Notes: generated by a model from the letters alone, not told the origin. Positions 1-8,209 are shown, numbered from the stretch's first letter. The stretch: 64,000 bases of DNA from Streptomyces katrae (GCF_000717655.1 NZ_JNZY01000021.1:1-64000); one strand, 5' to 3'. Numbers and translations: made by a program.

Positions 1-146
1 ACGATCCACGGCCGAGTACTCACACCACCACGAACGGCCGAATCATCGCACCGGTTACGCCCGACCAGCACATCTCAACAAGATCCTGTTACCGGCTCTA
101 AGTACCTGACCGACACGACCAACTGACCGGGCAGCGAGAGAGCAAA

Positions 147-1127
147 GTGGGGACGTCGATGACGGGGAGCACGGGACGCCGAGCCGTTCCAGTGAAAGCG
201 TGGGCCGGGGCAGGAGTATGCCTGGCGCTGCTGGGCGCATTCGGGGCCTGGTTCCTCCTCGGGCGTGAGACGTCCCCACCCTGCAATGGCCTGGCCGAGA
301 ACGCGAGCGTACAGAAAGCAGTGGGGGCTGCTGTCCACCCCGGCATCAGCTGCGCGGCACTCGGAGAGGCGATCGTAAAGGCGACTGCGGGCAGCCAACC
401 GGGGCATCACACCCAGGAGCAGGCGCAGGCGATGAAGGACGTCATCTTTGCGCTCGGCTGGGTGCAGTCGCAGAAAATCGAGCTCGACCCCGCATTGAGG
501 GTGCCCCTTGCCACTGCCCTAGCCGGCTACGCCCCCGATGTACATGAGATGCTCGCCGGTCTTGACAACGAGTACATAGCGAACGCAGGCGACAACAAGT
601 CGCCCTGGAAAGCCGGGGGAACTTACCACCTGTCGGTTTGGAACAGCGTGCTCACAAAAACTCTGCGCGCTGTGGCGGTGGACCCCCAGGCATACGCCCT
701 GCTGCGCATGGCAGAGACCCACACCGCAGCTGGACAGCTTGCAGCCGTCCCTGCGGACGCGACCGGCGTAGATCTCTCGCTGGCGCCGACAAAGAACGCC
801 CGCGCACTCGGCATCCTGGACGGCATCGCCGACGCAGCCGTAAGCCAGGACGCCCAAGAGGCCCGGAAATGGCACACCACGGTCTTGGAGCGTCTGATCA
901 GCGAACAGGCGGACCAGGCGGAGTCGGCCGGTCGCCTCACCGCCACGTGGCTCCAGGAACTCAAGAACACCCCCGAGAAGCAACGCGCGGAACGCCTGCA
1001 TACCCAGGGCGTTGACATGGCCCGCACCTGGGCCCAGGCCCGCACCATGGACGAGCCAACCCGGCAGGAACTGCTCGCCAAAGTAGAAAACAGCGCCCGC
1101 AACGCCCACGAGGAAGGGAAGCACTGA
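147..1127 (+). CDS. membrane-anchored exported protein of unknown function
   Basis: I do not recognise a family. The 326-residue product has a basic N-terminus and one hydrophobic helix (about residues 20-42, ending AWFLLG), followed by a polar, Ala-rich helical domain, so it is probably anchored in the membrane with its body outside. The start is GTG at 147 behind a GAGAG purine stretch. An in-frame ATG at 159, preceded by GGGGA, is an alternative start. Third codon positions are strongly G/C throughout. It is followed by another signal-anchored unknown gene on the same strand. Confidence 0.6.
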   Translation: MGTSMTGSTGRRAVPVKAWAGAGVCLALLGAFGAWFLLGRETSPPCNGLAENASVQKAVGAAVHPGISCAALGEAIVKATAGSQPGHHTQEQAQAMKDVIFALGWVQSQKIELDPALRVPLATALAGYAPDVHEMLAGLDNEYIANAGDNKSPWKAGGTYHLSVWNSVLTKTLRAVAVDPQAYALLRMAETHTAAGQLAAVPADATGVDLSLAPTKNARALGILDGIADAAVSQDAQEARKWHTTVLERLISEQADQAESAGRLTATWLQELKNTPEKQRAERLHTQGVDMARTWAQARTMDEPTRQELLAKVENSARNAHEEGKH

Positions 1128-1443
1128 GCCCTCAGGCTTCACTGCGAGAAGGCGCAGCCTGCGCCGCCGCCACGAAGCAGACCCTTGCGGCGGCATCCGT
1201 CCGACCTGTGGCCGCCGACCGGACACCGCAGAACCGTTTCGCACCGCAGCCAACACCAGCCACGTGCCCGGGGAACCTCGGCGACAGGGCAGCGTCCTTC
1301 CCCCGTGAACCGCCCCGCTCAAGCGAGTGGATTCACCCCTCACTGGATTTCGCCGACGACGGCAGAAAGCTACGAGCCGGTCCGTCGTCGGCAGCGTGAT
1401 GCGGGGTACCGCAGCGACCGCCGTCGTCCTCCGAGGGGTACCG
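1128..1443. other. intergenic stretch, no gene seen
   Basis: About 316 bases lie between two plus-strand membrane-protein genes. Short frames exist on both strands but lack third-position bias and a ribosome binding site. It probably holds the promoter of the downstream gene. Confidence 0.4.
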
Positions 1444-2031
1444 ATGAACAAGAAGTGGCTGCCGCTGACCATCGCGCTCGGCGCCGCCGGGGTGGCCGTC
1501 GTGACGGCGAGCTTCTGGCCTGACGACGAGAAGCCGCCGCTACCGCAGACGCTGTGTCATGGGGCGCTCAGCCGGCAGACGGCGGAACTGATCGACGACG
1601 GCAAAGGGGGGGAGGTCAGCACGGAGGAGTGGGAGAGCAAGGGCAAGAGCACCGATCACGCGGTGTTCAAGGGGTGCCAGGTGCTGCGCGCCAACGCGGA
1701 CAGCGACTACCCCCGAGGGGTCTACACCCTGATCATCGAAGACAACCGGAACGACCCTCACTACAAGCCCAAGAACTCCGTCCCCCTCGGCCCCGGCTTC
1801 ACCGGCTGGGCGCTTCCCGACCAGGCCGAGGCCAACCTGCCCGCCGGCTGTGCTGCCCGCATGGGCTCGACCGCGCCGAACATCACGGTGACGCTCATGA
1901 CGCCCGCTAAAAAAGGGGAAGAGGAGGAGAAGGACCTCGTCGACCGGGACGCCCCCGCGATCCGCAACAATGCGGCCGTGGTGCAGGAGGCCGCCACCAA
2001 GCTCGCCAAGAAGTACGGCTGCGCCGCCTGA
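1444..2031 (+). CDS. signal-anchored secreted protein of unknown function
   Basis: The 195-residue product starts MNKKWLPLTIALGAAG, a classic basic-plus-hydrophobic export signal or membrane anchor, followed by a hydrophilic domain with Cys residues in CHG, KGCQ, AGCAA and YGCAA that could form disulfides outside the cell. The ATG at 1444 is chosen because GAGGGG lies 7 nt upstream and the signal sequence begins there. The frame stays open upstream but that part lacks a start signal. Function unknown. Confidence 0.6.
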   Translation: MNKKWLPLTIALGAAGVAVVTASFWPDDEKPPLPQTLCHGALSRQTAELIDDGKGGEVSTEEWESKGKSTDHAVFKGCQVLRANADSDYPRGVYTLIIEDNRNDPHYKPKNSVPLGPGFTGWALPDQAEANLPAGCAARMGSTAPNITVTLMTPAKKGEEEEKDLVDRDAPAIRNNAAVVQEAATKLAKKYGCAA

Positions 2032-2104
2032 CCGCCGCCTGACAGTGATCTTGGTCGACACGGTTCTAGTCCCGTACTTCGCGGGTCGTTGATTCGTATG
2101 GTGG

Positions 2105-2133
2105 GACCGGTCCGGGAGCGTCCCGGACCGGTC
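2105..2133. terminator. 13-bp perfect hairpin downstream of the 1444-2031 gene
   Basis: The arm GACCGGTCCGGGA, loop GCG and its exact reverse complement form a strong GC-rich stem. No T-run follows, as is usual for streptomycete terminators. It could instead be a regulatory stem for the micro-ORF at 2159. Confidence 0.45.
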
Positions 2134-2158
2134 GTATGGCGTCGGTCCGGATGTGTCG

Positions 2159-2302
2159 ATGACTTCCCGGTCCCCGCGGCCACAGTCCCAGCGTCAAGGC
2201 TGCCAGACGTTCGCCCCGCTCGCCGACAGCATGGCGCAGTCCGAGGTCCGGCCCGCGAAGCCCACCTTCTACGGCGTGAAGAGCACCGAGTTCCAGAGCT
2301 GA
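2159..2302 (+). CDS. small hypothetical protein (47 aa)
   Basis: The frame MTSRSPRPQS...STEFQS ends with TGA at 2300-2302. About 43 of 47 third positions are G or C, which argues for coding. No convincing Shine-Dalgarno sequence precedes the ATG. It lies between a hairpin and the parB terminator. Function unknown. Confidence 0.4.
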   Translation: MTSRSPRPQSQRQGCQTFAPLADSMAQSEVRPAKPTFYGVKSTEFQS

Positions 2303-2348
2303 CCAGCGGCCGGGCATGCCAGCCGCCGTACGAGGACCGCAGACAGGG

Positions 2349-2383
2349 CGGCGGCCCCCACCCGCAGAGGGTGGGGGCCGCCG
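2349..2383 (-). terminator. rho-independent-type terminator of parAB
   Basis: A 15-bp perfect stem (CGGCGGCCCCCACCC, loop GCAGA, exact complement) lies 34 bp beyond the parB stop codon on the minus strand. It could also stop plus-strand transcription of the micro-ORF. Confidence 0.7.
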
Positions 2384-2416
2384 CCGTTTCTGGTGGGAAC
2401 GCGCGAGCCGGGTGGG

Positions 2417-3508
2417 CTATCCAGCAGACACAGCCTGGTGTTCTCTGTGCTTGTTGAGCAGATCCAGCATCTTGTCGAACTCGTCAGTCGGCATCTTGAG
2501 GATCAGGAATTGCGCCGCTTCGACACCGTCCTTGTAGGGGAACAGCTTGAGCGGCTGGCCCCCTCCCCCCGTTGTCGCTTCGGTTGGGTTGGCCTGCCCG
2601 GGAACGGATGGAACGCCCTCCCCCGATGCGTTCGGCAGCGGCTCCTCCTCCGTGCCTGTCGGCTCTCCCGGTGCCCGGTCGGCCATATCCGTTTTACGGC
2701 CGTAAAACAGATCGGCCCCCTTCTCACTCGCCCCGGCAGGCGGCCCACTCGGCAGCGGCTTGGCAACGACAGGCGCCTTGGCGGCCTTCTTCGCGGCCGA
2801 CCGCTCAGCAGAGGCTGCCGTGCGCTGCTTCTGCTCGTCTTGCCACCATGCCAGCTGTTGCGGGCCGCTCCAGTCGTTGTCCCTGGCCAGCTTGCCCAGT
2901 GACCGCGCGGCATCGAGCGGCATGGACTTCTTCCGCACCAGGTCCTGAGCCTCGGGCGCCAGGTGGGTGAGGAGGATGCGCTGAGTGACCCATCCGTCGA
3001 CCCGCTCGAAGTGCTGGGCTACGGCGCGGTTGGAGCCGAACTCGGCCACGAGGGACTGGACGGCGTACGCCTCTTCGATGGGGTTGAAGTTCTGCCGATC
3101 GACGTTCTCGGAGACCACGGCTTCCATGAACGTCTTGCGGTCCTTGGCCAGCCCGTCATCGACAACGCAGTTCAGGCTGGGGCTGCCGGCGGCCGTGGCG
3201 CCACGGTATCGACGCTCACCAGTGACGAGGACGTAGTCGACGTCGCCGATGTGGTCCGCGTGGTCGGGCCACAGCTTCAGGTAGGCGCTGCGGCTGACGG
3301 CGGGACACGCCTGGATCTGGCGGCGCAGCAGGCTCTTCCCGAGGTCGATCAGCTCGGCTTCGGTGCCGAAGTCTGTACGCGGGTTGACCAGGTTGGGGGC
3401 AAGCCGGCCGAGCGGTACACGGAGCAGTCGGCCGTCGGCTCGGGTGTCGACGACTGGGGCGTCATTTTCATCGCCGAAGAAGTCGTCGAACTCGTCGCGC
3501 TTGGCCAT
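2417..3508 (-). CDS. parB: ParB-family centromere-binding protein
   Basis: This 363-residue protein carries the ParB/Srx signature VTGERRYRGA (about 95-104), the CTP/Arg-patch box, followed by a helix-turn-helix region (about 155-185, NRAVAQHF...TQRILLTHL). A long Lys/Ala- and Pro/Gly-rich linker leads to a C-terminal segment likely to dimerise. It starts at ATG 3508, immediately after the parA TAG, so the two are translationally coupled. It would bind the parS-like palindromes at 4375 and 4447 and work with ParA to segregate the replicon. Oddly, an exact copy of the same 18-bp palindrome lies inside this gene at 2691-2708, encoding part of LFYGRKT. Confidence 0.9.
   Translation of the reverse strand: MAKRDEFDDFFGDENDAPVVDTRADGRLLRVPLGRLAPNLVNPRTDFGTEAELIDLGKSLLRRQIQACPAVSRSAYLKLWPDHADHIGDVDYVLVTGERRYRGATAAGSPSLNCVVDDGLAKDRKTFMEAVVSENVDRQNFNPIEEAYAVQSLVAEFGSNRAVAQHFERVDGWVTQRILLTHLAPEAQDLVRKKSMPLDAARSLGKLARDNDWSGPQQLAWWQDEQKQRTAASAERSAAKKAAKAPVVAKPLPSGPPAGASEKGADLFYGRKTDMADRAPGEPTGTEEEPLPNASGEGVPSVPGQANPTEATTGGGGQPLKLFPYKDGVEAAQFLILKMPTDEFDKMLDLLNKHREHQAVSAG
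2691..2708. repeat. parS: parS-like palindrome, copy 1 (inside parB)
   Basis: This is a perfect 18-bp palindrome, GTTTTACGGCCGTAAAAC, identical to the two copies upstream of parA. It is AT-rich in a very GC-rich gene and forces rare codons, so it is likely kept as a binding site. Confidence 0.75.
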
Positions 3509-4270
3509 CTATCGGCCCCCCGCGTACTTCTGGCGGCGGAGCTGGTGCTCCAAGGCGAGGGAGACGAAGTCCTGCTTGGCCTTGGTGGCGATGTGGTTGG
3601 ACTCGTACTGGGTGCAGAATCGCCCGTTGGTGATGCCGCGGGTGTGCGGCTTGTAGTGGCGGACGGTGGCGTTGTAGAGCTCCCAGCCCCTTCGCTGGAC
3701 AAGGCTGATGGTGCGGTCGCGGTCCGCGGTGCCGTCGCGGGGGTCCCAGTTGTTGACGACGACCCCGTAGGGGATCTGGCGGGGAACAAGGACGCGCTCG
3801 ACGGTGACCTTGGTCGGGGTGAAGGCCGATCCTTCGGCTTCAAGGGGGACGATGACGTCATCGGCGACGTCGAGGACCGCCCGGAGTGCGTCTCCAGTGG
3901 TTCCGTCACCGAGAGGGTCGATGGACTCGTCTTCGTCGTCGTCTGCCTTCAGCGGCATGAAGCCGGGGGTGTCGACGATGATGATGTCGGCCTTGGCGCT
4001 GCGCAGACGGCGCAGCTTGTCGAGGCTCTGGCTTGCGTCGACCACGCGGAAGGGGACTGGCCTGCCGGCCTTCCTTACCTTCTCGGCGTGTTCGATGCTG
4101 GTGCCTTGGGGGTCTATTGAGACGACCGCTACGGACGGGCCGTCGCCTGCAGTCTCGGCGTCGACGGCATCGCAGCCGAGGATTTCTGCGTAGACCGCAG
4201 CGAGGTTGACCGACAAGAGTGACTTGCCGACCCCGCCCTTACGGTTCAAGAGCACGGTGATGTAGGGCAT
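3509..4270 (-). CDS. parA: ParA-family partition ATPase
   Basis: The 253-residue protein has a deviant Walker A motif KGGVGKS at 11-17, a switch-I-like SIDPQGT (about 50) and a Walker B strand IIIVDTPGF (about 95-103), the hallmarks of MinD/ParA ATPases. It lacks an N-terminal HTH, so it resembles the short, chromosomal-type ParA. Its TAG stop abuts the parB ATG. Two parS-like palindromes lie 105 and 177 bp upstream of its start, so ParB binding there may both mark the centromere and autoregulate parAB. Confidence 0.9.
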   Translation of the reverse strand: MPYITVLLNRKGGVGKSLLSVNLAAVYAEILGCDAVDAETAGDGPSVAVVSIDPQGTSIEHAEKVRKAGRPVPFRVVDASQSLDKLRRLRSAKADIIIVDTPGFMPLKADDDEDESIDPLGDGTTGDALRAVLDVADDVIVPLEAEGSAFTPTKVTVERVLVPRQIPYGVVVNNWDPRDGTADRDRTISLVQRRGWELYNATVRHYKPHTRGITNGRFCTQYESNHIATKAKQDFVSLALEHQLRRQKYAGGR

Positions 4271-4374
4271 GTACTGCTCTCCGACTACTTCCCGGGAACC
4301 CGGTACTTCGGATGGACGGGAAGCATCCTCTCAGATGATCAGAAGGCGTCCAGCAGGGCGTGCGGAGCGCCGTG

Positions 4375-4392
4375 GTTTTACGGCCGTAAAAC
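4375..4392. repeat. parS: parS-like palindrome, copy 2 (upstream of parA)
   Basis: The sequence GTTTTACGGCCGTAAAAC extends to a 20-bp perfect palindrome at 4374-4393 (GG...CC). It sits in the parA promoter region. It differs in the centre from the chromosomal Streptomyces parS (GTTTCACGTGAAAC), as expected for a plasmid-specific ParB. Confidence 0.8.
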
Positions 4393-4446
4393 CGAGCGAG
4401 TCAGGCGACGAGCTGGCTGCCGCATCGAGCAGTCCCCGCACAGCGA

Positions 4447-4464
4447 GTTTTACGGCCGTAAAAC
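4447..4464. repeat. parS: parS-like palindrome, copy 3 (upstream of parA)
   Basis: An identical 18-bp palindrome lies 72 bp from copy 2, between parA and the next minus-strand gene. Confidence 0.8.
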
Positions 4465-4496
4465 CAACCAAGGGCTGACCGGTCCGGAAACGCAAA

Positions 4497-4543
4497 AGGC
4501 GGCCCCCGCCGCCCGGATCGAGGTCCGGATGGCGGAGGCCGCT
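4497..4543 (-). terminator. probable hairpin terminator after the 4552-4920 gene
   Basis: An imperfect long GC-rich inverted repeat (GCGGCCCCCGCC paired with GGCGGAGGCCGC around a GATCGAGGTC centre) lies just beyond the stop codon of the minus-strand gene at 4552. Confidence 0.4.
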
Positions 4544-4551
4544 TCGTGTAC

Positions 4552-4920
4552 TCAGGCGCTCAGGTCAATGCCGGGTGGGAGGTTGCGCCCGGCGTGGGTG
4601 TGGGTGAGGAGCCGGTACGCCGTCGTCCAGGCGCCGTGAATTCGGGTCCTGGCGCAGTGGAGTGTGCCGGTGACGGCGGTCTCGGTGTCGGGGTGGATGA
4701 GGAACAGGGTGAGGGGGTCGGCGTCGGGCTGCTGATCGGGGAGAGGGCGTCCGCGTTCCAGGCCGCGCTCGCCGATCCGTACGGCGACGTCGCCGCGGCC
4801 GGTCCAGGGTGCCGGCCTCTGGCGGGCGGCGAGCATGGCGGTGAACTCCGCGACGGCCTTCTGGTCGCCGGGGTGCAGGGGGCCGGTGCCGTGTCCGCAG
4901 CGTCGGTAGCGGGCCGTCAC
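4552..4920 (-). CDS. small plasmid-core hypothetical protein (122 aa)
   Basis: The GTG start at 4920 overlaps the TGA of the preceding gene (GTGA), showing translational coupling. The coding-like sequence begins at VTARYRRCGHG. The frame stays open upstream but that part is out-of-frame noise of the preceding gene. There is no known domain; the C-terminal half (TLFLIHPDTETAVTGTLHC) looks like a small mixed alpha/beta fold. Function unknown. Confidence 0.55.
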   Translation of the reverse strand: MTARYRRCGHGTGPLHPGDQKAVAEFTAMLAARQRPAPWTGRGDVAVRIGERGLERGRPLPDQQPDADPLTLFLIHPDTETAVTGTLHCARTRIHGAWTTAYRLLTHTHAGRNLPPGIDLSA

Positions 4921-5512
4921 GTGCGCACCGTCCGGCGGTGCAGCCGCGTCCGGATCCGGTAGCGGAGCGAGGCGCGCTCTGCGCGCTCCTCGATGGCGTC
5001 GGCGAGCAGCTCCTCCAGCTCGGTCATGTGCTCTTCGGCGAGCCACTGGGGCTGGTAGTCGTCGCCGTGGCAGACCGGGCAGAGGTGATCGTGTCCGGCG
5101 AACTCGTGCCACGGCGCGCAGCCGAGGTCCTGGCAGTCCGGCCGGGTGGGGTCCTCGCCGATGCCGGAGCAGTACGGGCAGCGGGTGAAGCGGTAGTCGA
5201 TGGGGGCGCTGTGGTGGAGGTCGGAGTGGAGCTGGGCGAGGCCGCGGACGCCGAGCTCGCGCAGCAGCGCGTCAGCGGCGAGGACCTGGCGGTCGATACC
5301 GGTGTCGTGGTGGTCGGCGAGCATCTGGACGGCGGTGCACAGGCGAGGGTAGAGCGGTCGACCGGCACGGCGTAGCTGCTGGCCCACGGGTCGGTGGGGT
5401 TGAGGTCGGTGGGCGGCGGGGCCGGCGCGGTAAGCGGAATGCCGAGGGTGGTGAGCTGGGCGGTGACGTCGGCGGTGCGGCGGGTGAACTGGTCGAAGAC
5501 GGTGGTGGGCAT
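4917..5512 (-). pseudogene. frameshifted Cys-rich zinc-binding hypothetical protein
   Basis: The N-terminus MPTTVFDQFTRRTADVTAQL begins at ATG 5512 behind a GAGG ribosome site. The remainder (LYPRLCTAVQMLADHH to the C-terminus) is in another frame. The switch is at about 5355-5365 and is consistent with one missing base. The second part has CPYCSGIG and CPVCHGDDYQP, a pair of CxxC knuckles that resemble a zinc ribbon, then a basic C-terminal helix. No slippery sequence is visible at the junction. It is either a broken gene or a sequence error. Confidence 0.6.
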
Positions 5513-5574
5513 CGGCCCTCACATTCGCCGGGGCCGCCGGGACCAATTGGTCCCGGCGGCCGGGCGGGTGGGGG

Positions 5575-5820
5575 TCAGCGGGTGGCCGGGGTGAGCGCGG
5601 CCTTGTGGCTGTCGCGGTGCGCGCTCTGCGCCGGTTCGGCGAGGACGCGGAGGCCGTGGGGCTCGCCGACCGGGCCGCAGCCGCTGCACACCACGGTGTA
5701 GTTGCGGCGGCCGGTGCAGCCGGAGTCGGCGTCGCGGGGCTTGCCGGAGGGCCGCACGGCGTGGGTGCATTCGGTGCCGTCCGGGTGGAACGGGGCGATC
5801 TTCACGCTGATTCGGGCCAC
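5575..5820 (-). CDS. small Cys-containing hypothetical protein (81 aa)
   Basis: GTG at 5820 is preceded at about 10 nt by AGGAG (AACAGGAGCCGAAACCC). The product begins VARISVKIAPFHPDGTECTH and carries CTGRRNYTVVCSGCG, a possible metal-binding knuckle. The same frame remains open upstream to 6171, but the upstream part looks like the remnant of a different protein. Its neighbours are all minus-strand plasmid-core genes. Function unknown. Confidence 0.5.
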   Translation of the reverse strand: MARISVKIAPFHPDGTECTHAVRPSGKPRDADSGCTGRRNYTVVCSGCGPVGEPHGLRVLAEPAQSAHRDSHKAALTPATR

Positions 5821-6066
5821 GGGTTTCGGCTCCTGTTCGGGGTCGGGGAAGGGCAGCTGGTGGAGCGCGGCCGCGGGGGTGCGGCCCCGGGTGGGGCGCG
5901 GCGGGGTGGGCGGCTCGGTCCGGGTGAGCGTGGTCTCGGGGAGGAGGCCGAGCTGTCCGGCGGCGGCCGCGCGAGCGGCGAGGGTGAGAGAGCGGGTGAC
6001 CCGGTGGTACCCGTGATCAATCCGCAGATGGCAGAGCTGACAGGCGGCGAGCAAGTTCAATCCGCG
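5821..6066 (-). pseudogene. 5'-truncated remnant with a CxxC/HNH-like zinc segment
   Basis: In frame with the downstream gene, the sequence NLLAACQLCHLRIDHGYHRV followed by TRSLTLAARAAAAGQLGLLPE shows strong third-position G/C bias that stops abruptly near 6060. Upstream of that the composition changes and no start is found. It resembles the C-terminal half of a small zinc-binding (HNH-type or zinc-knuckle) protein. The breakpoint coincides with the left edge of the inserted HEPN gene. Confidence 0.45.
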
Positions 6067-6217
6067 GCCTGGTTCTCCTGCCCGAACACGGTCCGGACTG
6101 CGAGAACGGCTGCCGTTGAGACCTCGACCTGCTCGGCGCTGGGGCAGAAGCGGACATGTCGCCGGTGGCACTACTGAGCGCCACCGAAATTCCGACCATG
6201 GGTTTGCTCCAGCCGCC

Positions 6218-6223
6218 TAGTGT
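6218..6223 (+). promoter_or_regulatory. -10 element (TAGTGT) for leaderless expression of the HEPN gene
   Basis: TAGTGT fits the TANNNT -10 consensus and ends 7 nt before the ATG at 6231. That would place the transcription start at or next to the A of ATG. No Shine-Dalgarno is present. Confidence 0.45.
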
Positions 6224-6230
6224 CCTGGCC

Positions 6231-7154
6231 ATGGACTCTGAACGACTCAAGCTCTCTTCGCGCAAATGGATGATCGCGGCCTTCGCCGCGCTCGCCGAAG
6301 GCCCGTCGTCCCATGACCTGGCGGTCCACCACGCCGGGATCGCTGCCGAGCATCTCCTCAAGTCATACCTGGCCAGCCTCCACCCGGCCCTCGTAGTCGA
6401 GGGCAAGGATTTCAACTCCTTGCTGCACGCGACGGGTCACGGGGCACACGCTTCGGTTCCCGCGGAGCAGGTCAAGACCATCGGCTTGGCCGAAGCCCAT
6501 GCCCGAGCGCAGAAGATCTTGCGGAAGAAGATGCCGGTCGATCAGCGGGCGCTTGGACCGCTAGCCAATGCTCGTAACGGCGTCGCACACAGTGGCATGT
6601 ACGACCGGTCAGAGGTCAATGCCGTCTTCACCACGTGTCTCCGGCTGATCGACCCCTTGCTCGTCGAGCTCAAGATCGACACTTCCTACTGGGGCCGCTA
6701 CGAGTCCCTGCACGACCGGCTTCTCGAAGAGAACGTGGAAGCTGTCCGTGTCCGGCTGGAGAGCAAACTTGCTCGGGCCAAGGATGTCTTCTCTGAACGT
6801 TACGGCCACTTGCCCCAGAAGGAACGCGAGCTCGTCCTCGGCACGATTGCACGAGTCTCCCCTCCCGGCTACATCGAACACGACGAGCCCGCCACCTGCC
6901 CGGCATGCGACTCGCAGGGCTGGCTTAGTGGTGACACGCACGTTGACGAGGATGAGTGGGCGGTCATGTTCACCCCGTTTGTCTTCACCTGCCCAGCCTG
7001 CGACCTGCGTGTCGAGCACGAGGAACTTGAAGAGCTGGAGGGGCTTGCGGAGGAGGTCAAGCTGGATGAGTCACCAACCGACTTCTACGCGGACTGGGAG
7101 CCAAGTGAAGTCCGTGGATCTTCATGGGATGGAGGACCATTCCACAACTTCTGA
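6231..7154 (+). CDS. HEPN-domain putative ribonuclease with C-terminal zinc ribbon
   Basis: The helical N-terminal half (HHAGIAAEHLLKSYL) leads to ARNGVAH at 114-120, the RNxxxH motif of HEPN ribonucleases. A long helical linker follows, then two CPAC knuckles (about 223-258) forming a zinc ribbon, and an acidic tail. HEPN proteins of this sort act as RNases in toxin-antitoxin, abortive-infection and phage-defence systems. ATG 6231 is chosen over upstream ATGs because a leaderless promoter fits it exactly. The gene points opposite to all its neighbours, has lower GC, and lies between two truncated genes, so it was inserted. No separate antitoxin is seen. Confidence 0.65.
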   Translation: MDSERLKLSSRKWMIAAFAALAEGPSSHDLAVHHAGIAAEHLLKSYLASLHPALVVEGKDFNSLLHATGHGAHASVPAEQVKTIGLAEAHARAQKILRKKMPVDQRALGPLANARNGVAHSGMYDRSEVNAVFTTCLRLIDPLLVELKIDTSYWGRYESLHDRLLEENVEAVRVRLESKLARAKDVFSERYGHLPQKERELVLGTIARVSPPGYIEHDEPATCPACDSQGWLSGDTHVDEDEWAVMFTPFVFTCPACDLRVEHEELEELEGLAEEVKLDESPTDFYADWEPSEVRGSSWDGGPFHNF

Positions 7155-7180
7155 TAGCCGGGCTTACCAACAGCTACCTC

Positions 7181-7445
7181 GGGGTCCTGGTGGCAGTCGG
7201 CGATCCGGGCGATGCCGACAACCGCGCCGGTGACCAGCTCACGGTCGCGGATCGTGCGGCCGATCAGCGGGACGCGCAGGGCGGGCCGGTCGACGGTCTT
7301 GCTCGTGTGCAGACACCCAGCCGGTCCGCCACCGGCCGGGCCGGTTCTCCACGGTCTTGGCGCCAGCGAGGATGCAGGCCGCGTACGGCTGCCGGATGCT
7401 GATGCCGCGGATCCAGTCGCCCTCGGGCAGGGGCGCGGCGCTCAT
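7181..7445 (-). pseudogene. truncated, frameshifted ASCH-domain protein
   Basis: The ATG at 7445 overlaps the TGA of the GGDEF gene (ATGA). The N-terminus WIRGISIRQPYAACILAGAKTVENRP is typical of small ASCH (PUA-like, RNA-binding) proteins. At about 7313 the frame shifts by one base and continues as LHTSKTVDRPALRVPL...GAVVGIARIADCHQDPE. The sequence then stops resembling the family at about 7180, just past the end of the convergent HEPN gene. The 3' end was lost when the HEPN segment came in. Confidence 0.6.
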
Positions 7446-8116
7446 GCGGCCCGCCCCCACACCGCCGTGCCCGGACGCCCGGCCCGGCGCCCGTTGATGG
7501 ACGGCACTGTGACGTGCTGCCGCGCCGCGAGGATCGCCCGGCCGGAGTGCTTGCCGTCGTACAGGGCAGCGTCGGCGGCGCGTTGCAGCAGGCTCAGGTC
7601 GCGGGAGCCGACCGTGTGCGGGGTGGCGGCGCCGACCGAGGCGCCGACGTCGACCGTGCGGCCGTCTTCCATGACGACCGGGGTGTGCAGCATCCGGACC
7701 AACTGCGCGAGGCGCTGCTCCAGGCGCCCGGCGGACAGCTCCAGGACGACGGCGAACTCATCGCCTCCGAGGCGGCCGACGGATGCACGCGGGCCAGCCC
7801 AGGCGGTGAGCCGGGCGGCGGTCGCGGCCAGGACGGCGTCCCCGGCGGCGTGGCCCAGGGTGTCGTTCACGGCCTTGAAGTGGTCCTGGTCGACCAGCAC
7901 CACGGCCACGTCGACGTGCCGGGCAAGGAGCCGGCGGGCGCGGGCGGTGTAGGAGTCGCGGCGCAGCAGGCCGGTCAGCGGATCGCGGCGGGTGGCGGCG
8001 AGCCGCTTGTGGAGCGCGACGGCGTGGACCGCCCAGCCGGTCAACGGCAGTGCGGCGGTGGTCAGTAAGAGTGCGCGCTGCCCGAACCGGGCGTGTGTGC
8101 GCAGGACGGAGTCCAT
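7442..8116 (-). CDS. membrane-anchored GGDEF-domain protein (diguanylate cyclase)
   Basis: One hydrophobic helix (about 14-36) is followed by a GGDEF domain with DxLTGLLRRD at 45-54, the DxDHFKxVND signature (76-85) and an intact GRLGGDEFA active site (GGDEF 117-121). The product-inhibition RxxD site expected just before GGDEF is absent. It should make cyclic di-GMP at the membrane. ATG 8116 follows GGGAG by 9 nt. It overlaps the ASCH gene downstream by ATGA. GGDEF plus ASCH is a recurring pair in Streptomyces mobile elements, but its role there is unknown. Confidence 0.85.
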   Translation of the reverse strand: MDSVLRTHARFGQRALLLTTAALPLTGWAVHAVALHKRLAATRRDPLTGLLRRDSYTARARRLLARHVDVAVVLVDQDHFKAVNDTLGHAAGDAVLAATAARLTAWAGPRASVGRLGGDEFAVVLELSAGRLEQRLAQLVRMLHTPVVMEDGRTVDVGASVGAATPHTVGSRDLSLLQRAADAALYDGKHSGRAILAARQHVTVPSINGRRAGRPGTAVWGRAA

Positions 8117-8155
8117 ACTGGGATCTCCCTCTCTCGTCTCGTACGGGGTGGGTAG

Positions 8156-8205
8156 GCCCGGGGCAGGCGACTGGTTTGGACGCCGATGTGCGCCTGTCCC
8201 GGGGC
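8156..8205 (-). terminator. imperfect hairpin between the 8210 and GGDEF genes
   Basis: GCCCGGGGCAGGCG and CGCCTGTCCCGGGGC pair, with one bulge, around a 21-nt loop immediately after the stop codon of the minus-strand gene at 8210. It would attenuate read-through toward the GGDEF gene. Confidence 0.45.
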
Positions 8206-8209
8206 AGAG

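Noticed and set aside
1..126. Open frame from the window edge to a TGA at 124-126
   Set aside because: It could be the end of a gene, but third-position bias is weak and no family resemblance is visible.
2963..4120. 385-codon plus-strand open frame opposite parB and parA
   Set aside because: It is the antisense shadow of two genes with clear ParB and Walker A motifs. Its product is low-complexity Gly/Val/Asp without a ribosome site.
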